From NCBI GenBank assembly GCA_038206725.1, contig JBBRAO010000024.1, forward strand, positions 1-55,774: a stretch of DNA of 55,774 bases, given 5' to 3'. This document shows positions 1 through 9,114 of this stretch, piece after piece. Each line of letters starts with the position of its first letter. Positions within the stretch are counted from its first letter, which is position 1. The position numbers and the translations under genes were made by a program. The notes below the pieces were generated by a model that saw only the letters and a list, made by a program, of their open reading frames with translations, ran no database searches and was not told the origin of the DNA. This stretch comes from JBAXXL01 sp038206725 (GTDB taxonomy: Bacteria; Bacteroidota; Ignavibacteria; Kapaibacteriales; UBA2268).

Positions 1-1268
1 AAACATTCTTTTGGTGTTAATTTCCTAATTCTGCCCTTATTGTGAGTAACATAATTGTCAACGCCTGCACGGTGCATTTTATGCATTGATTGTAATAGAG
101 GTCTTGCAATCTCTAAATCTGTTTTAATAGTCGTTTTAAAGTTTTTAGTTCCAGGGTTTAAGACGTAATCTCTAACCTTATCAGATAAATAATACTTTTC
201 TTCAACTTTATTGACATCAAATAGAAACTCATCAAACTCATTTTCAGTTTGATGTTCAAAAACAAAATCTCCGTGCCAATTAAACTGTTGGTTAGCTTTT
301 TGGCAAAGTGCGATTTCTCCGTTTATTTGTGTGTATCGTTTATTTCTATTTTTTGAACTTGTTACAAATTTGACGCCTTTTTCTTTAAGATAATACTTTG
401 TATCAATATAATCTTCTAAGAAATCTTGCATTTTGTGCTCTAATGGAATTTGTTCAGGAAATTGAAAATCCACCGAATTATCCTTGAAACCTACAACAAA
501 TATACGTTCTCTATGTTGTGGAATACCATAATCTTTTGCGTTTAATACTTGATAATAATACTTATAACCCAATTCATTAAAAGTTGCTTTTATTGTGTCA
601 AATGTATTTCCATTGTCGTGATTCATTATTCCTTTTACGTTCTCGAAAATAAAAACGTTTGGTTGGCTTTCTTTTACAACTCTTGCAAATTCATAAAACA
701 AAGTCCCTCTAGTATCATCAAACCCCTGACGTCTTCCAACCATAGAAAATGATTGACAAGGACTTCCACCAACTAAAATATCTAACTTGTTTTTATATTT
801 ATTTCCATCTATATCGTGTACATCGTTATACCAATTTTCAGGTTGAATTTTATAATTCGCAAAATAACTTTGTTTTGCGAAGTTATCAATATCGCTTGCA
901 AATTGAATTTCGGTATTTAAATTAAGTCTTTTAAAAGCATATTCAATTGCTCCTATTCCTGAAAACATTGTCCCAATTCTAATTATAGCATTTGGATTAG
1001 TAAATTCCTTTTCTCTCCAGCCTTTTTCAAAGCTAATAGTTTGCTGTTTAGGAATTAAGTTCTGAATTTGTTCACTAGACGTTTTAAATATTTTTGTGAA
1101 GTTATCTAAAATAATATTTTTATGATCTTTTTGAACCTTTATAAATCTTGAAGAATCAACTTCAATCGGAGAAGAAATCGTTTTTGGGTGCACACGAAAG
1201 TCTGTTTTGTTTTTGGTTATATTATTTTTTAAGGTAACTTCCATATTGAAAATTTCTCTTGTATTCAT
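1..1268 (-). CDS. DNA (cytosine-5-)-methyltransferase, C-terminus cut by window edge
   Basis: Transfers a methyl group from S-adenosylmethionine to cytosine C5 in a target DNA site, probably as a restriction-modification partner or orphan methylase. Reading the minus strand from the ATG at 1268 gives about 422 codons without a stop to the window edge. Family motifs appear in order: FSGIG (motif I, about residue 103), GGSPCQSFS with catalytic Cys171 (IV), FENVKG (VI, about 208), QHRERIF (VIII, about 251) and RKLTPKEC (IX) at the very edge. About 95 residues precede motif I, an unusually long N-terminus. An in-frame ATG at 1244 has a better purine-rich upstream stretch and may be the true start. 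No cognate restriction gene is visible; it could lie beyond position 1. Confidence 0.93.
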   Translation of the reverse strand, partial: MNTREIFNMEVTLKNNITKNKTDFRVHPKTISSPIEVDSSRFIKVQKDHKNIILDNFTKIFKTSSEQIQNLIPKQQTISFEKGWREKEFTNPNAIIRIGTMFSGIGAIEYAFKRLNLNTEIQFASDIDNFAKQSYFANYKIQPENWYNDVHDIDGNKYKNKLDILVGGSPCQSFSMVGRRQGFDDTRGTLFYEFARVVKESQPNVFIFENVKGIMNHDNGNTFDTIKATFNELGYKYYYQVLNAKDYGIPQHRERIFVVGFKDNSVDFQFPEQIPLEHKMQDFLEDYIDTKYYLKEKGVKFVTSSKNRNKRYTQINGEIALCQKANQQFNWHGDFVFEHQTENEFDEFLFDVNKVEEKYYLSDKVRDYVLNPGTKNFKTTIKTDLEIARPLLQSMHKMHRAGVDNYVTHNKGRIRKLTPKEC

Positions 1269-1678
1269 TGATTATAAATTAAAGTGTTGTATTTATTATT
1301 CGTAACAAAACATTTATATTTCGTTAATCTGAAGAATGTAAATTCAATACATAGCAAAAATAGTAATATTTATTGCAACCAGCAAAAGTAACAACATTCT
1401 TCTATAAAAATATTTGTACATAGATGATGATTTATTAATAAGTTTTATTCTCCTTTCAAAATTAATCAATTTTATTTCAACGAGCAAAGCAATTTACACT
1501 TTTGCAAGAAAAAGTTTTCCACAGGGGGGAGCAGGATGTTAAGAATGTCTCGACACTAATTGGCTCAAAAGGTTCAATACAATTTTTGAAATAGAAATAA
1601 ATCATAAGCAATAATCTTCCAATTTTTTATATGATTTAACGTTTATTAAATATAAAAATTATTTTTAAAGGTTTTAAG
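1269..1678. other. Gene-free stretch
   Basis: About 410 bases between the methyltransferase start and hicB. It is AT-rich with stops in all frames. No convincing hairpin or RNA gene is seen. A single TTTTCCACA near 1516 resembles a DnaA box but stands alone. It presumably holds the promoters of the two divergent genes. Confidence 0.5.
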
Positions 1679-1867
1679 ATGATAACGTTCAAAATAGAAA
1701 AAGATGGTAATGAGTACCATACCTGGGCTCCAGAACTTCCAGGTTGCCATACACACGGCGAAACAATTGCCGAAGCTATGGAGAATCTTAAAGATGCGGT
1801 ACAACTTTATCTTGATGAAATAATGGAAGAGGAAATTGCTTATCAAACAATAGAACTTGCAGTATGA
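1679..1867 (+). CDS. hicB: HicB-family antitoxin
   Basis: A short HicB-type protein (62 aa) with the partial RNase H-like fold typical of the antitoxin: an N-terminal strand ending in EYHTWAPELPGCHTHGET, then EAMENLKDAVQLYLDE. HicB proteins neutralise the HicA mRNA interferase and often repress the operon. An AAAGG lies about 8 nt before the ATG. Its stop overlaps the ATG of a hicA start (ATGA), the usual coupling, but here antitoxin comes first and the toxin gene is truncated after about 20 codons. No DNA-binding C-terminal domain is present. The protein probably persists as an orphan antitoxin. Confidence 0.85.
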   Translation: MITFKIEKDGNEYHTWAPELPGCHTHGETIAEAMENLKDAVQLYLDEIMEEEIAYQTIELAV

Positions 1868-1932
1868 AATCCAGAGAATTAATTAAATTGCTTGAACTCA
1901 ATGGTTTTTTGCCAAAACCTCCTCAAAAATGA
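1864..1932 (+). pseudogene. hicA toxin, truncated 5' remnant
   Basis: The ATG overlapping the hicB stop opens a frame reading MKSRELIKLLELNGF, the classic N-terminus of HicA toxins. After NGF the frame diverges and stops at 1930-1932 (22 codons). The dsRBD-like core and the GSHH-type catalytic histidine are absent. Downstream DNA is a dispersed repeat (1931-1966), not hicA, so the 3' part was lost or replaced. The remnant cannot be an active toxin. Confidence 0.8.
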
Positions 1933-2030
1933 AGATGGATTCTTCACTTCGTTCAGAAAGACAACATTTCTTCTTATCTTCATTCAAAATTATACACACC
2001 CCTAAATCCCCTCTTTTTAGAGTGGACTTC
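1931..2030. repeat. Dispersed repeat fragments between hicA remnant and rsmH
   Basis: Bases 1931-1966 (GGATTCTTCACTTCGTTCAG core) match 35114-35146, where GGATTCTTCACTTCGTACAG is followed by AATGACG. They are relatives of the GATGGATTCCCGC units at 20153-20371. Bases 1998-2030 hold a second repeat-like piece, CCCCTAAATCCCCTCTTTTT, of a kind common in environmental bacterial genomes. No protein-coding signal is seen. Confidence 0.7.
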
Positions 2031-2040
2031 CGACATTTCT

Positions 2041-3102
2041 TTAAGCTTTCACTGCCCATCTCAATTTTGCGGAGCGTGCGCGTGAATTGTCGAAACATTC
2101 CTGCGCGGACGGGTGGATCGGATCCGGTGCCACTTCACTGTAAACTCCTTCGCGGAATAGTTGCTGAAACGATTTCTTAACCCTACGGTCTTCACCCGAA
2201 TGAAAAGAAAGGATTGCTACACGACCGCCGGTAGCCAACGCGTCGGGGAGCTTTCTCAAAAACTGGTTCAACGCTCCGAATTCGTCATTAACCTCTATCC
2301 GCAATGCTTGGAAACAGCGTTGGCAGGATTTTTTGATATCGTCTTCCTCCGGCTTTTGCGGGAGAGCAGTCAAGGTTTGAATTATAATTTTGCTCAATTG
2401 GGTTGTGGTTTCAATCGGCTTACCGGCGATTATATTACTTATAATTGCTTTGGATATTTGTTCAGAATAAGGTTCGTCAGAATTTTCGGTTAACAAATCT
2501 TCTAATTTGACCAAAGGAATCTTTTTTAAAAGGGCAGAGGCGGAAAGTCCTCTTGTGGGATTGAGTCTTAGGTCTAACGGACCCGCCACCTTAAATGAAA
2601 ATCCGCGTTCAGGATTATCTATCTGCATAGAAGAAACACCCAAATCGGCTAACACAAAATCCAGCAAACCCGATTCGGCAACAATTTTGTCTATACCTGA
2701 AAAATTCATTTTTTTGATTACAAGAACTTCGGGTCCATAACCCAATGCGGACAAACGCTCTTGAGTTCGTGGTAATTCTATAGGATCAATATCGGTAGCA
2801 AATAGCTGTCCGCCCGGTATCAAATACTTTAGGATTTCCGTTGTATGACCGCCATAGCCCAACGTAGCATCCATACCAACTTGTCCGGGTGCGATTTTGA
2901 GAATGTCTATTATTTCGTTCACGCAAATAGGTCGGTGCATTCCAGCTGGAGTGCGCCCTTTGTCTAGAATATGAGCGACATCTTCGGAATAAAGCTCCGG
3001 CTGTTGCTCTTTGTACTTTTCCTTAAAGGATTTTGGGTGCGTCCCTTTATAACGTTCACGACGAACGTGCTGAGGTTGTTCATTTTCTTTATCTATAATC
3101 AT
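2041..3102 (-). CDS. rsmH: 16S rRNA (cytosine1402-N4)-methyltransferase-like protein (RsmH/MraW paralogue)
   Basis: An S-adenosylmethionine-dependent methyltransferase of the RsmH family, which N4-methylates C1402 of 16S rRNA at the P site. Visible motifs: HRPICVNEIID (56-66), the SAM loop DATLGYGGHT (78-87), FATDIDP (101-107), LADLGVSSMQID (about 151), and the C-terminal FHSGEDRRVKKSF and ARSAKLRWA. At 353 aa it is longer than usual (about 300-315) because of a charged N-terminal extension of about 50 residues (RRERYKGTHPKSFKEKYKE). It does not sit in a division/cell-wall (dcw) cluster: neither mraZ nor ftsL/ftsI is nearby. That suggests a second, specialised RsmH paralogue, so its exact target is uncertain. 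A TAGTTTTG promoter element lies just upstream. Confidence 0.9.
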   Translation of the reverse strand: MIIDKENEQPQHVRRERYKGTHPKSFKEKYKEQQPELYSEDVAHILDKGRTPAGMHRPICVNEIIDILKIAPGQVGMDATLGYGGHTTEILKYLIPGGQLFATDIDPIELPRTQERLSALGYGPEVLVIKKMNFSGIDKIVAESGLLDFVLADLGVSSMQIDNPERGFSFKVAGPLDLRLNPTRGLSASALLKKIPLVKLEDLLTENSDEPYSEQISKAIISNIIAGKPIETTTQLSKIIIQTLTALPQKPEEDDIKKSCQRCFQALRIEVNDEFGALNQFLRKLPDALATGGRVAILSFHSGEDRRVKKSFQQLFREGVYSEVAPDPIHPSAQECFDNSRARSAKLRWAVKA

Positions 3103-3147
3103 ATTGTTTTTTCCTAAATTAATTTATTTCAAAACTAATCAATTTTT

Positions 3148-4095
3148 TTAAAAATTCACTACAAAATCAACATACGGAAATCCAATAATAGTACGACGGA
3201 AGATATCAGAATTATTTATTAAAGCTAAATCAACAGCCAGTTTTTCAATAAAAATTCTAATCCCATAAGAGTAAATTCCATAATAGGTAAATGTTTTTGG
3301 AGAATCCTCGGTTTTTTGTTCAGAAGACGGTGTCAACCAATTTTCTGTAACCAAAGATATATGTTTTGATACTCTGGTCATTCCGCTTATAATTATAATT
3401 GGTTCTTTAGTAAATTCTTGACCTACACTACCCCAACCTACACTAGCTGAAATATTATTATTGGCACTACCAATTGTCCCGACTCCATATACCATCAAGA
3501 TACCGCTACTTCCGCTCGTTAAAAATTTCGCCGCATTCGCATATAAAATTCCGGTACCAAAATGGAAATTTTCAGTAACTTTGAACCCCAGTTTAGGAGC
3601 TACAAAGAAAATAGGATTAAATTCACCTTGAAAAATACTTGTAAAAGTTGTAATTAACTCAAATCCTGCGCCTATTGAGAAGTTGTCGGTCAATCCTACA
3701 TAAACTGAATTCAAAAACAAATAAGTATTTTGGTAATATACCTTTCCCTTTTTTAAATTAAAAGCTGAAGATGAAAAGTAGTATCTTGATGAATTGGGAT
3801 TTTCAAACCAAGACTCTCCTTTTTCAATAGTTGGAGTTTCTATAGTTTCAATATTTTTGATACTGTTGAGTTGGAGTTCGACTTTCGCGCCGGTATTAGT
3901 TTTAATTGCTAATAATATTGGATCTTTAAATAAGTATTTACCAATATATTCAGAATTATCCTTTGTCGTAATTTTGTAAGTCTTTGTTGAGTCAATATCA
4001 ATGTTAATATGACCTCCTTGCGCATAAACTTTACTAAAACTTAGTATGGAGATAGTGGCTATAATTGCAAATAATAATAATTGTCGTTTAGACAT
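3148..4095 (-). CDS. Predicted outer-membrane beta-barrel protein, function unknown
   Basis: 315 aa with a signal peptide (about residues 1-25, ending VYAQ). A small domain follows (about 30-85, KTYKITTKDNSEYIGKYL... IKNIETIE) of the type that in this phylum precedes outer-membrane barrels. The remainder is alternating aromatic/glycine strands (for example FSIGAGFELITTF, FHFGTGILYA) ending in a terminal Phe (VDFVVNF), as expected for a Bam-inserted barrel. The broken gene at 39109-39947 has a related N-terminal domain. It could be a porin-like or adhesion protein; no ligand can be deduced. Confidence 0.65.
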   Translation of the reverse strand: MSKRQLLLFAIIATISILSFSKVYAQGGHINIDIDSTKTYKITTKDNSEYIGKYLFKDPILLAIKTNTGAKVELQLNSIKNIETIETPTIEKGESWFENPNSSRYYFSSSAFNLKKGKVYYQNTYLFLNSVYVGLTDNFSIGAGFELITTFTSIFQGEFNPIFFVAPKLGFKVTENFHFGTGILYANAAKFLTSGSSGILMVYGVGTIGSANNNISASVGWGSVGQEFTKEPIIIISGMTRVSKHISLVTENWLTPSSEQKTEDSPKTFTYYGIYSYGIRIFIEKLAVDLALINNSDIFRRTIIGFPYVDFVVNF

Positions 4096-4249
4096 AATTT
4101 TCTCGCAGAATAGTAAACATATTGGTTTCCATTTGAACTACCATTAACAAACAAAATTTCCAATTCTGTGTGACATAAAAAATAATTTTGGATGGTTTTC
4201 AGGTAAATTTGAAAATACTCGGGAAATAAAATATATAGTTTTGTTAATT

Positions 4250-4678
4250 TTAATAATAATTTTTTTCTTTCTGGTGATACTCTTCTTTCATTTTGTAAAC
4301 TGTCAGATATTTATCGTCAACCGAGATTAATTTCCATTGGTAATCCGCAGTTCCTCCCCAATAGCCGACATTTATACTAATTACGGAATCGTTTGTTGTC
4401 CAAGTACCTTTATAATTCTCATAAGAAATAGGAGGAGTACCGCACCAACCCGAATTCTTTCTCTCGATAAACAAATTATCGGACTGGAAAGAAAATCCGT
4501 AAGCGGTATCTTGCAGTGCGGAAGTTCTCTCAAATCGCCATAAAGTGTCAACAGCAACCGCATTGACCCAAACGCCAATTAACTTGTCCGAAACATTGAT
4601 GATTGGTTCAGTACTTGTTTTACAAGCATTGAATATAAAAATACTCGTTAACATAACGATGATGTTCAAAATTTTCAT
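4250..4678 (-). CDS. Putative lipoprotein, lipocalin-like
   Basis: 142 aa. The N-terminus (MKILNIIVMLTSIFIFNAC) is a lipoprotein signal with lipidated Cys19. The body has the pattern LIGVWVNA...WRFE... YKGTWTTNDSVISINV... WKLISVDDKYLTVYKM, reminiscent of small lipocalin-like domains in which a starting Trp and a beta sandwich report a threshold response. It lies 13 bp downstream of another lipoprotein gene on the same strand, so they are probably co-transcribed. Function unknown. Confidence 0.65.
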   Translation of the reverse strand: MKILNIIVMLTSIFIFNACKTSTEPIINVSDKLIGVWVNAVAVDTLWRFERTSALQDTAYGFSFQSDNLFIERKNSGWCGTPPISYENYKGTWTTNDSVISINVGYWGGTADYQWKLISVDDKYLTVYKMKEEYHQKEKNYY

Positions 4679-4691
4679 AATGTTAATTAAA

Positions 4692-5255
4692 TTAATTCTT
4701 TAGAAATATTATCCAGTCCCAATCGAGTGGATTTCCAACACCAACGCTCGGTGTATAAAGAAAAATTTTCACAGTAGCATTCGGATTTGATCTAAGATAT
4801 TGGCGGACTTTAACTAAGCCTTGCACTGAAATCCAAACCGGTGTGTAATCAAAAATTTGATTACCGGGATTAAATATATTTTCAAATCCTGCTGACGGTG
4901 TTACAAAGTCATCTGTCATTACTATACTAAAGCTATCCGCAGGTATTATATTTTCAGGGTATGTAATCTTTCCGGTGCCCATCCATATAATCGTTCCATT
5001 GAATATAGTTTCGTTCAGCTCGGAATAAATAATTTTGATACTACCAAAATCTCCGGGAGGAGTATATTCGGTTTTAATAGAAAATACATTAGTATCTTTA
5101 GAAAATAATAATTCCTTCCCGCCCTCAAATGTGTTTGTAGTATAATCAATCTTCAACATCAATACTTTGTTAGTGTTGTCCGGATTTGGTTCATCAACAG
5201 AACGACAACCAATGGCTAATACCATTAATAATGATAATAAAATTGCTGTTTTCAT
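4692..5255 (-). CDS. Putative lipoprotein, function unknown
   Basis: 187 aa with a lipoprotein signal, MKTAILLSLLMVLAIGC (lipidated Cys17), followed by a flexible Pro/Asn-rich linker (RSVDEPNPDNTNK). The mature part is mostly beta (for example VLMLKIDYTTNTFEGGKELLF) without a family I recognise. It follows the ABC exporter genes after about 66 bp and precedes the lipocalin-like gene by 13 bp. All four genes read the same way and may form one unit. Confidence 0.6.
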   Translation of the reverse strand: MKTAILLSLLMVLAIGCRSVDEPNPDNTNKVLMLKIDYTTNTFEGGKELLFSKDTNVFSIKTEYTPPGDFGSIKIIYSELNETIFNGTIIWMGTGKITYPENIIPADSFSIVMTDDFVTPSAGFENIFNPGNQIFDYTPVWISVQGLVKVRQYLRSNPNATVKIFLYTPSVGVGNPLDWDWIIFLKN

Positions 5256-5321
5256 ATATATATATCCTCAAATTAATTCTTTTTTATCAGACGAAATAAT
5301 TGATGATTAGTTGTTTTAATA

Positions 5322-6110
5322 TTATTTATGGTCTGCAAAACGCCACCAAGCCAAAGTGCCGAACAATCCTAACACACTTGTAGAAAATAAAATAATGTAA
5401 CTTGCAAGCGTTAATTGCATACCTCCCTGCCCTGCCGGGGCACCAAACAACCCAGGTATCGCCCAAGGGAAGTAAGGTCCCAATCCCAATATGCCGGTAA
5501 AATTAGCCAGTGTCATAGTAAGAATTACAAAAGCCATAGGAAGTAAATATCCGCGGCTATAACTTGCAAAAAATGCAACCGGTGGGCATAGCAGTATTGT
5601 TAGAAGTGAAGTCATTGTATATGTATATGTATATTGACTGATTATTTTGCTTGACCAACCGCTTATTCCAATCACATTGCCAAAAACGAGGCTAAATATA
5701 AAATAAACAATAACAAGCAGAACGCACCAAATAGCAACGACTATGAATTTGGAAAAAACTATTGAGGAGCGCAAAACCGGTAGAGCAAGTATGTCTTTCA
5801 TAGTACGATCCGAAAATTCGCGTCCAAAAACCCAGCTTGTAACAAATCCGAATCCAATCAACCCAATTCCGGCCATACCTTGTGTCAGAAAACTCAAAAA
5901 TGAGGTCCATTCGGCTTTGCCAAGATTTAGCAAATTTGCTTTTGTACCTATAATTCCTAATTTATCAATCAGTTCAGGGTGCATTTGAATATAGAACATC
6001 AAACCCATCATCATAGGTATAAATATAAAAAACAGAAATGTAATCCATAGAATTTTGGATTTGCGCAGTTTCATACATTCGGTTATAAAAGTTGCTGATA
6101 AACCTTTCAT
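5322..6110 (-). CDS. ABC-2 type transporter permease
   Basis: 262 aa integral membrane subunit of an ABC exporter. Six hydrophobic segments are visible: about residues 20-42, 65-90, 105-145 (two), 170-200 (two, short loop) and 230-252. The layout and the N-terminal FITECMKLRKSKILWITF are typical of the BcrB/YthP-like ABC-2 group, in which two permeases pair with two ATPases to move peptides, antibiotics or lipids. The ATG overlaps the ATPase stop by 4 bp (ATGA), showing translational coupling. The substrate cannot be told from sequence; no two-component regulator lies next to it. Confidence 0.85.
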   Translation of the reverse strand: MKGLSATFITECMKLRKSKILWITFLFFIFIPMMMGLMFYIQMHPELIDKLGIIGTKANLLNLGKAEWTSFLSFLTQGMAGIGLIGFGFVTSWVFGREFSDRTMKDILALPVLRSSIVFSKFIVVAIWCVLLVIVYFIFSLVFGNVIGISGWSSKIISQYTYTYTMTSLLTILLCPPVAFFASYSRGYLLPMAFVILTMTLANFTGILGLGPYFPWAIPGLFGAPAGQGGMQLTLASYIILFSTSVLGLFGTLAWWRFADHK

Positions 6111-7027
6111 TTAGCACCTCCATTTGATTCTATAATTCTTAGAAAATACGATTCTAAATCTTCTTCTTCCACATATAGTAAAGTTGGCGGACAATCTGAA
6201 TTAACCATTATTGTAGCTATCACATCAGGCTCATTAATCGCTTTTTCGTCGAGGACTTCAATAATTCCGTCTTTTCTTTCACTCAACGTGTAACCATTTT
6301 GCAAAAGTATTGAACTTGCGTCTTGCGTATTATTGGCATTAATAATGAGTTTTTTCGAGCAAAGTTTATCTAACTCTTTGGCATCTACTTCTTGAATCAA
6401 TTTACCTTCGTGAATAATCCCAATTCGTGTGGCAAATCTTGATATTTCGCCAAGAATATGGCTGGATATAAAGATAGTTATTCCTTGATTTGCCGCCAAA
6501 TCGTTAAACATTTCTCTTATTTCGCGAATACCGGCAGGGTCTAAACCATTGGTAGGTTCATCTAAAATCAATATTTCCGGATTATGAATTAAAGCTTTCG
6601 CAAGGCCGAGACGTTGAGCGTTACCCAAAGATAAATTCTTTGCTCTTCTATTTGCATAAGTACTCAACTTGAGTTTATCAATAATTCGATCAACGGATTT
6701 ATGATCCGAAATGAATCGTAATCGGCGTATGAGTTCAAGGTTCTCGCGGACGGTAAGATCGGGATAAGAATAGGGAACTTCTACCAATGAGCCGACATTT
6801 TTCCATAGCTCAATATTGTCGGCATAAACTCTTTTTCCTTTGATATAAGCAGAGCCGGAAGTGGGTTTAATCATTCCAAGAAGCATACGGATAGTAGTAG
6901 TTTTTCCCGCACCATTTAGTCCTAAAAAACCGTATATTTCTCCTTTGTTAATACTTATAGAAATGCCGTCAACGGCGTGAATATTCTTATAGTATTTGGT
7001 CAGATTTTCAGTTTTAATTATATCCAT
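6107..7027 (-). CDS. ABC transporter ATP-binding protein (BcrA/drug-exporter type)
   Basis: 306 aa ATPase. Walker A is GLNGAGKT (36-43); the signature loop is LSLGNAQRLGLAKAL, the LSxGxxQRxxxA variant common in BcrA-type exporters; Walker B is ILILDEPTNGLDP; the switch histidine is in ISSHIL. The C-terminal third (about 220-306) is the accessory domain typical of this subfamily. It powers the permease encoded immediately downstream. Membrane-peripheral in the cytoplasm. Confidence 0.92.
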   Translation of the reverse strand: MDIIKTENLTKYYKNIHAVDGISISINKGEIYGFLGLNGAGKTTTIRMLLGMIKPTSGSAYIKGKRVYADNIELWKNVGSLVEVPYSYPDLTVRENLELIRRLRFISDHKSVDRIIDKLKLSTYANRRAKNLSLGNAQRLGLAKALIHNPEILILDEPTNGLDPAGIREIREMFNDLAANQGITIFISSHILGEISRFATRIGIIHEGKLIQEVDAKELDKLCSKKLIINANNTQDASSILLQNGYTLSERKDGIIEVLDEKAINEPDVIATIMVNSDCPPTLLYVEEEDLESYFLRIIESNGGAK

Positions 7028-7077
7028 ATATATACCTTATGTGTTATAATTGATTTTTTGAAAAAAAAGTCGGGAAG

Positions 7078-8289
7078 TTAGTTTAATTTTCCGGCGATAA
7101 ATCCCGTTGTCCAAGCGGCCTGGAAATTGTACCCTCCGGTGATAGCGTCAATATCGAGTATTTCACCTGCGAAATATAGATATTTGCAAACTTTACTTTG
7201 CATAGTATTCATATCAATACTCTGCAAACTTACGCCACCGCAAGTTACAAATTCTTCTTTGAAAGTCGTTTTGTCGGTAACAGAATGTTCATCGTTAGTC
7301 AATATATTTGTCAATTTATTTAATCCTTTTTTGCCCAATTCCGCCCAAGTTTTACTTAACGAAAGTTCACTCCTTTCTAAAAGATATTGCCAAAGTCTTG
7401 CCGGTAGGTCATAAGGTCTGAAATTTGTTAGCAGTTTGCCGGAATGTTCGTTAGCGATAATTTTCAGGTAATCCATAACACGGTCGTTATTTGGTTCGTT
7501 CGCCCAATTAATCTGAACTTTGAATTTATAATTCATTTCGCTTAATACCCGAGCCCCAAACGAAGATAATTTCAGTATCGCCGGACCGCTCATTCCAAAA
7601 TGGGTTATTAACAAGGAACCTTCCGCCTTCAGCTTTGTTCCTTGGATGCTTACAATTGTATTTTCAACAGCGATACCCGTCAATTGTGTAATTGATTCAT
7701 TCGGCATCTTAAAAGTGAATAGGGAAGGGACAGGATTTTCAATTTTATGACCCAACCTTTCCAGCCATTCTAAACCGCTTCTAAAGGGTGAACCGCCTGT
7801 TGTAACTATTACTTTGTCAAATAATTTTGGCTCTTGCTCTTTATTGAAGGAAAGAGCCAACATACCATCAACATTCTCAATAGCTTTGGTCTCCATCCCA
7901 AATTTGATTTCTATTCCTAATCTATGTGTTTCACCTAAAAAACAATCTATAATCGTTTGCGAATTTTGGGATTGCGGAAAAACTCGATTATCGTCTTGGA
8001 TCATTAGCGGTACACCGCGCGATTCGAACCACTTAATGGTATCGTGGTTATTGAAATTAAAAAAAGCCTTTTTAAGGCTTCTGCCACCGCGTGGGTAAGC
8101 CAAGCAAAGTTCATCAATGGTTTCGCAAGCATTTGTAACATTGCATCTGCCACCACCGGATATTTCGACCTTAGACAAACATTTCCGCGATTTTTCAAAA
8201 ATCATAACCTCGGCAGAAGGATAGTTTTCCTTTGCCCTAATTGCTGAAAAAAATCCAGCCGCACCCCCACCGATTATTGCTATTTTCAT
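7078..8289 (-). CDS. HI0933-family NAD(P)/FAD-dependent oxidoreductase (BaiN-like)
   Basis: 403 aa flavoprotein. The N-terminal FAD-binding Rossmann motif is IIGGGAAGFFSAI (about 4-16), followed by the family signature SGGGRCNVTNA (about 45). A second FAD contact is TTGGSPF (about 168), and the C-terminal AGEILDIDAITGGYNFQ closes the FAD site. Members of this family (YhiN, HI0933) are conserved flavoproteins of uncertain substrate. Clostridial BaiN relatives act on bile-acid intermediates, but that role should not be transferred here. It stands apart from its neighbours (51 bp to the ABC gene, 31 bp to the pirin gene). Confidence 0.88.
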   Translation of the reverse strand: MKIAIIGGGAAGFFSAIRAKENYPSAEVMIFEKSRKCLSKVEISGGGRCNVTNACETIDELCLAYPRGGRSLKKAFFNFNNHDTIKWFESRGVPLMIQDDNRVFPQSQNSQTIIDCFLGETHRLGIEIKFGMETKAIENVDGMLALSFNKEQEPKLFDKVIVTTGGSPFRSGLEWLERLGHKIENPVPSLFTFKMPNESITQLTGIAVENTIVSIQGTKLKAEGSLLITHFGMSGPAILKLSSFGARVLSEMNYKFKVQINWANEPNNDRVMDYLKIIANEHSGKLLTNFRPYDLPARLWQYLLERSELSLSKTWAELGKKGLNKLTNILTNDEHSVTDKTTFKEEFVTCGGVSLQSIDMNTMQSKVCKYLYFAGEILDIDAITGGYNFQAAWTTGFIAGKLN

Positions 8290-8319
8290 TTAAATTATTT
8301 TTTTATCTATTTTGCAATA

Positions 8320-9036
8320 CTAAATGTTCATCGGTACTTCCATTATCAAAATTTCGGTATCGCTATCTGCAAAAATACCAATCTTATCGGTATTCCAAAT
8401 ACCCAAGCCGTCACGCTCGCTCAAATTTATTTCGTCTATTGTAGCAGAGCCTTTAATTATAAATACATAGACTCCGTTTTCTTTTCTCTTGAATTCGTAC
8501 TCAAGCGTTTTGTCTTTATCCATTTCGGTTAAATGGAACCACGAGTCTTGATGAATCCAAACACCAGCATCGTCGGGGTTTGGCGATAGTATCTGCTGAA
8601 GTTTATTTGTTCTGTCTTCCAAATTCAGAGTAATCTGATCGTAGCGTGGAGTTACACTTTTTTTATTAGGGAATACCCATATTTGCAGTAATTTCAGCGG
8701 ATTTTCTTTGCTTGGGTTGTATTCGCTGTGCATTATTCCGGTACCGGCACTCATCACCTGAATTTCACCAAACTTGATTATGCCCGAATTACCAATGTTG
8801 TCAATATGTTCCACTTTACCTTCTAACGGAATGGTGATAATCTCCATATTGTCGTGCGGGTGCATTCCAAAACCCATTCCCGGAGCGATATAGTCGTCAT
8901 TCAGAACTCTTAACGCGCCAAAGTGCATTCTTTCACGGTCGAAATAATCCGCAAAACTGAATGTATGATGCGTGATAAGCCAACCGTGATTTGCCGAACC
9001 GCGCGTTTCCGCTTTGTGAAAGATAGTATTTTTCAT
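8320..9036 (-). CDS. Pirin-family protein
   Basis: A bicupin protein of about 238 aa of the pirin family (YhhW-like). Members bind a metal and some act as quercetin 2,3-dioxygenases. Landmarks are GWLITHHTFSFADYFD, the metal-binding HPHDNMEIITIPLEG and MSAGTGIMHSEYNPS in the N-terminal cupin, and a less conserved C-terminal cupin. The ATG at 9036 gives the family's usual start (MKNTIFHKAETRGSANHG); a second ATG four codons upstream (9048) is possible. Cytoplasmic; physiological substrate unknown. Confidence 0.88.
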   Translation of the reverse strand: MKNTIFHKAETRGSANHGWLITHHTFSFADYFDRERMHFGALRVLNDDYIAPGMGFGMHPHDNMEIITIPLEGKVEHIDNIGNSGIIKFGEIQVMSAGTGIMHSEYNPSKENPLKLLQIWVFPNKKSVTPRYDQITLNLEDRTNKLQQILSPNPDDAGVWIHQDSWFHLTEMDKDKTLEYEFKRKENGVYVFIIKGSATIDEINLSERDGLGIWNTDKIGIFADSDTEILIMEVPMNI

Positions 9037-9114
9037 AAGATATTCCATAACTAAGTTTATATATAAATAAACGGATATAGTAATAATTATTGCGATTAGT
9101 AAGTTTATTGTGTT

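Noticed and set aside
2161..2493. 110-aa plus-strand frame
   Set aside because: Lies entirely antisense within rsmH, whose motifs are clear.
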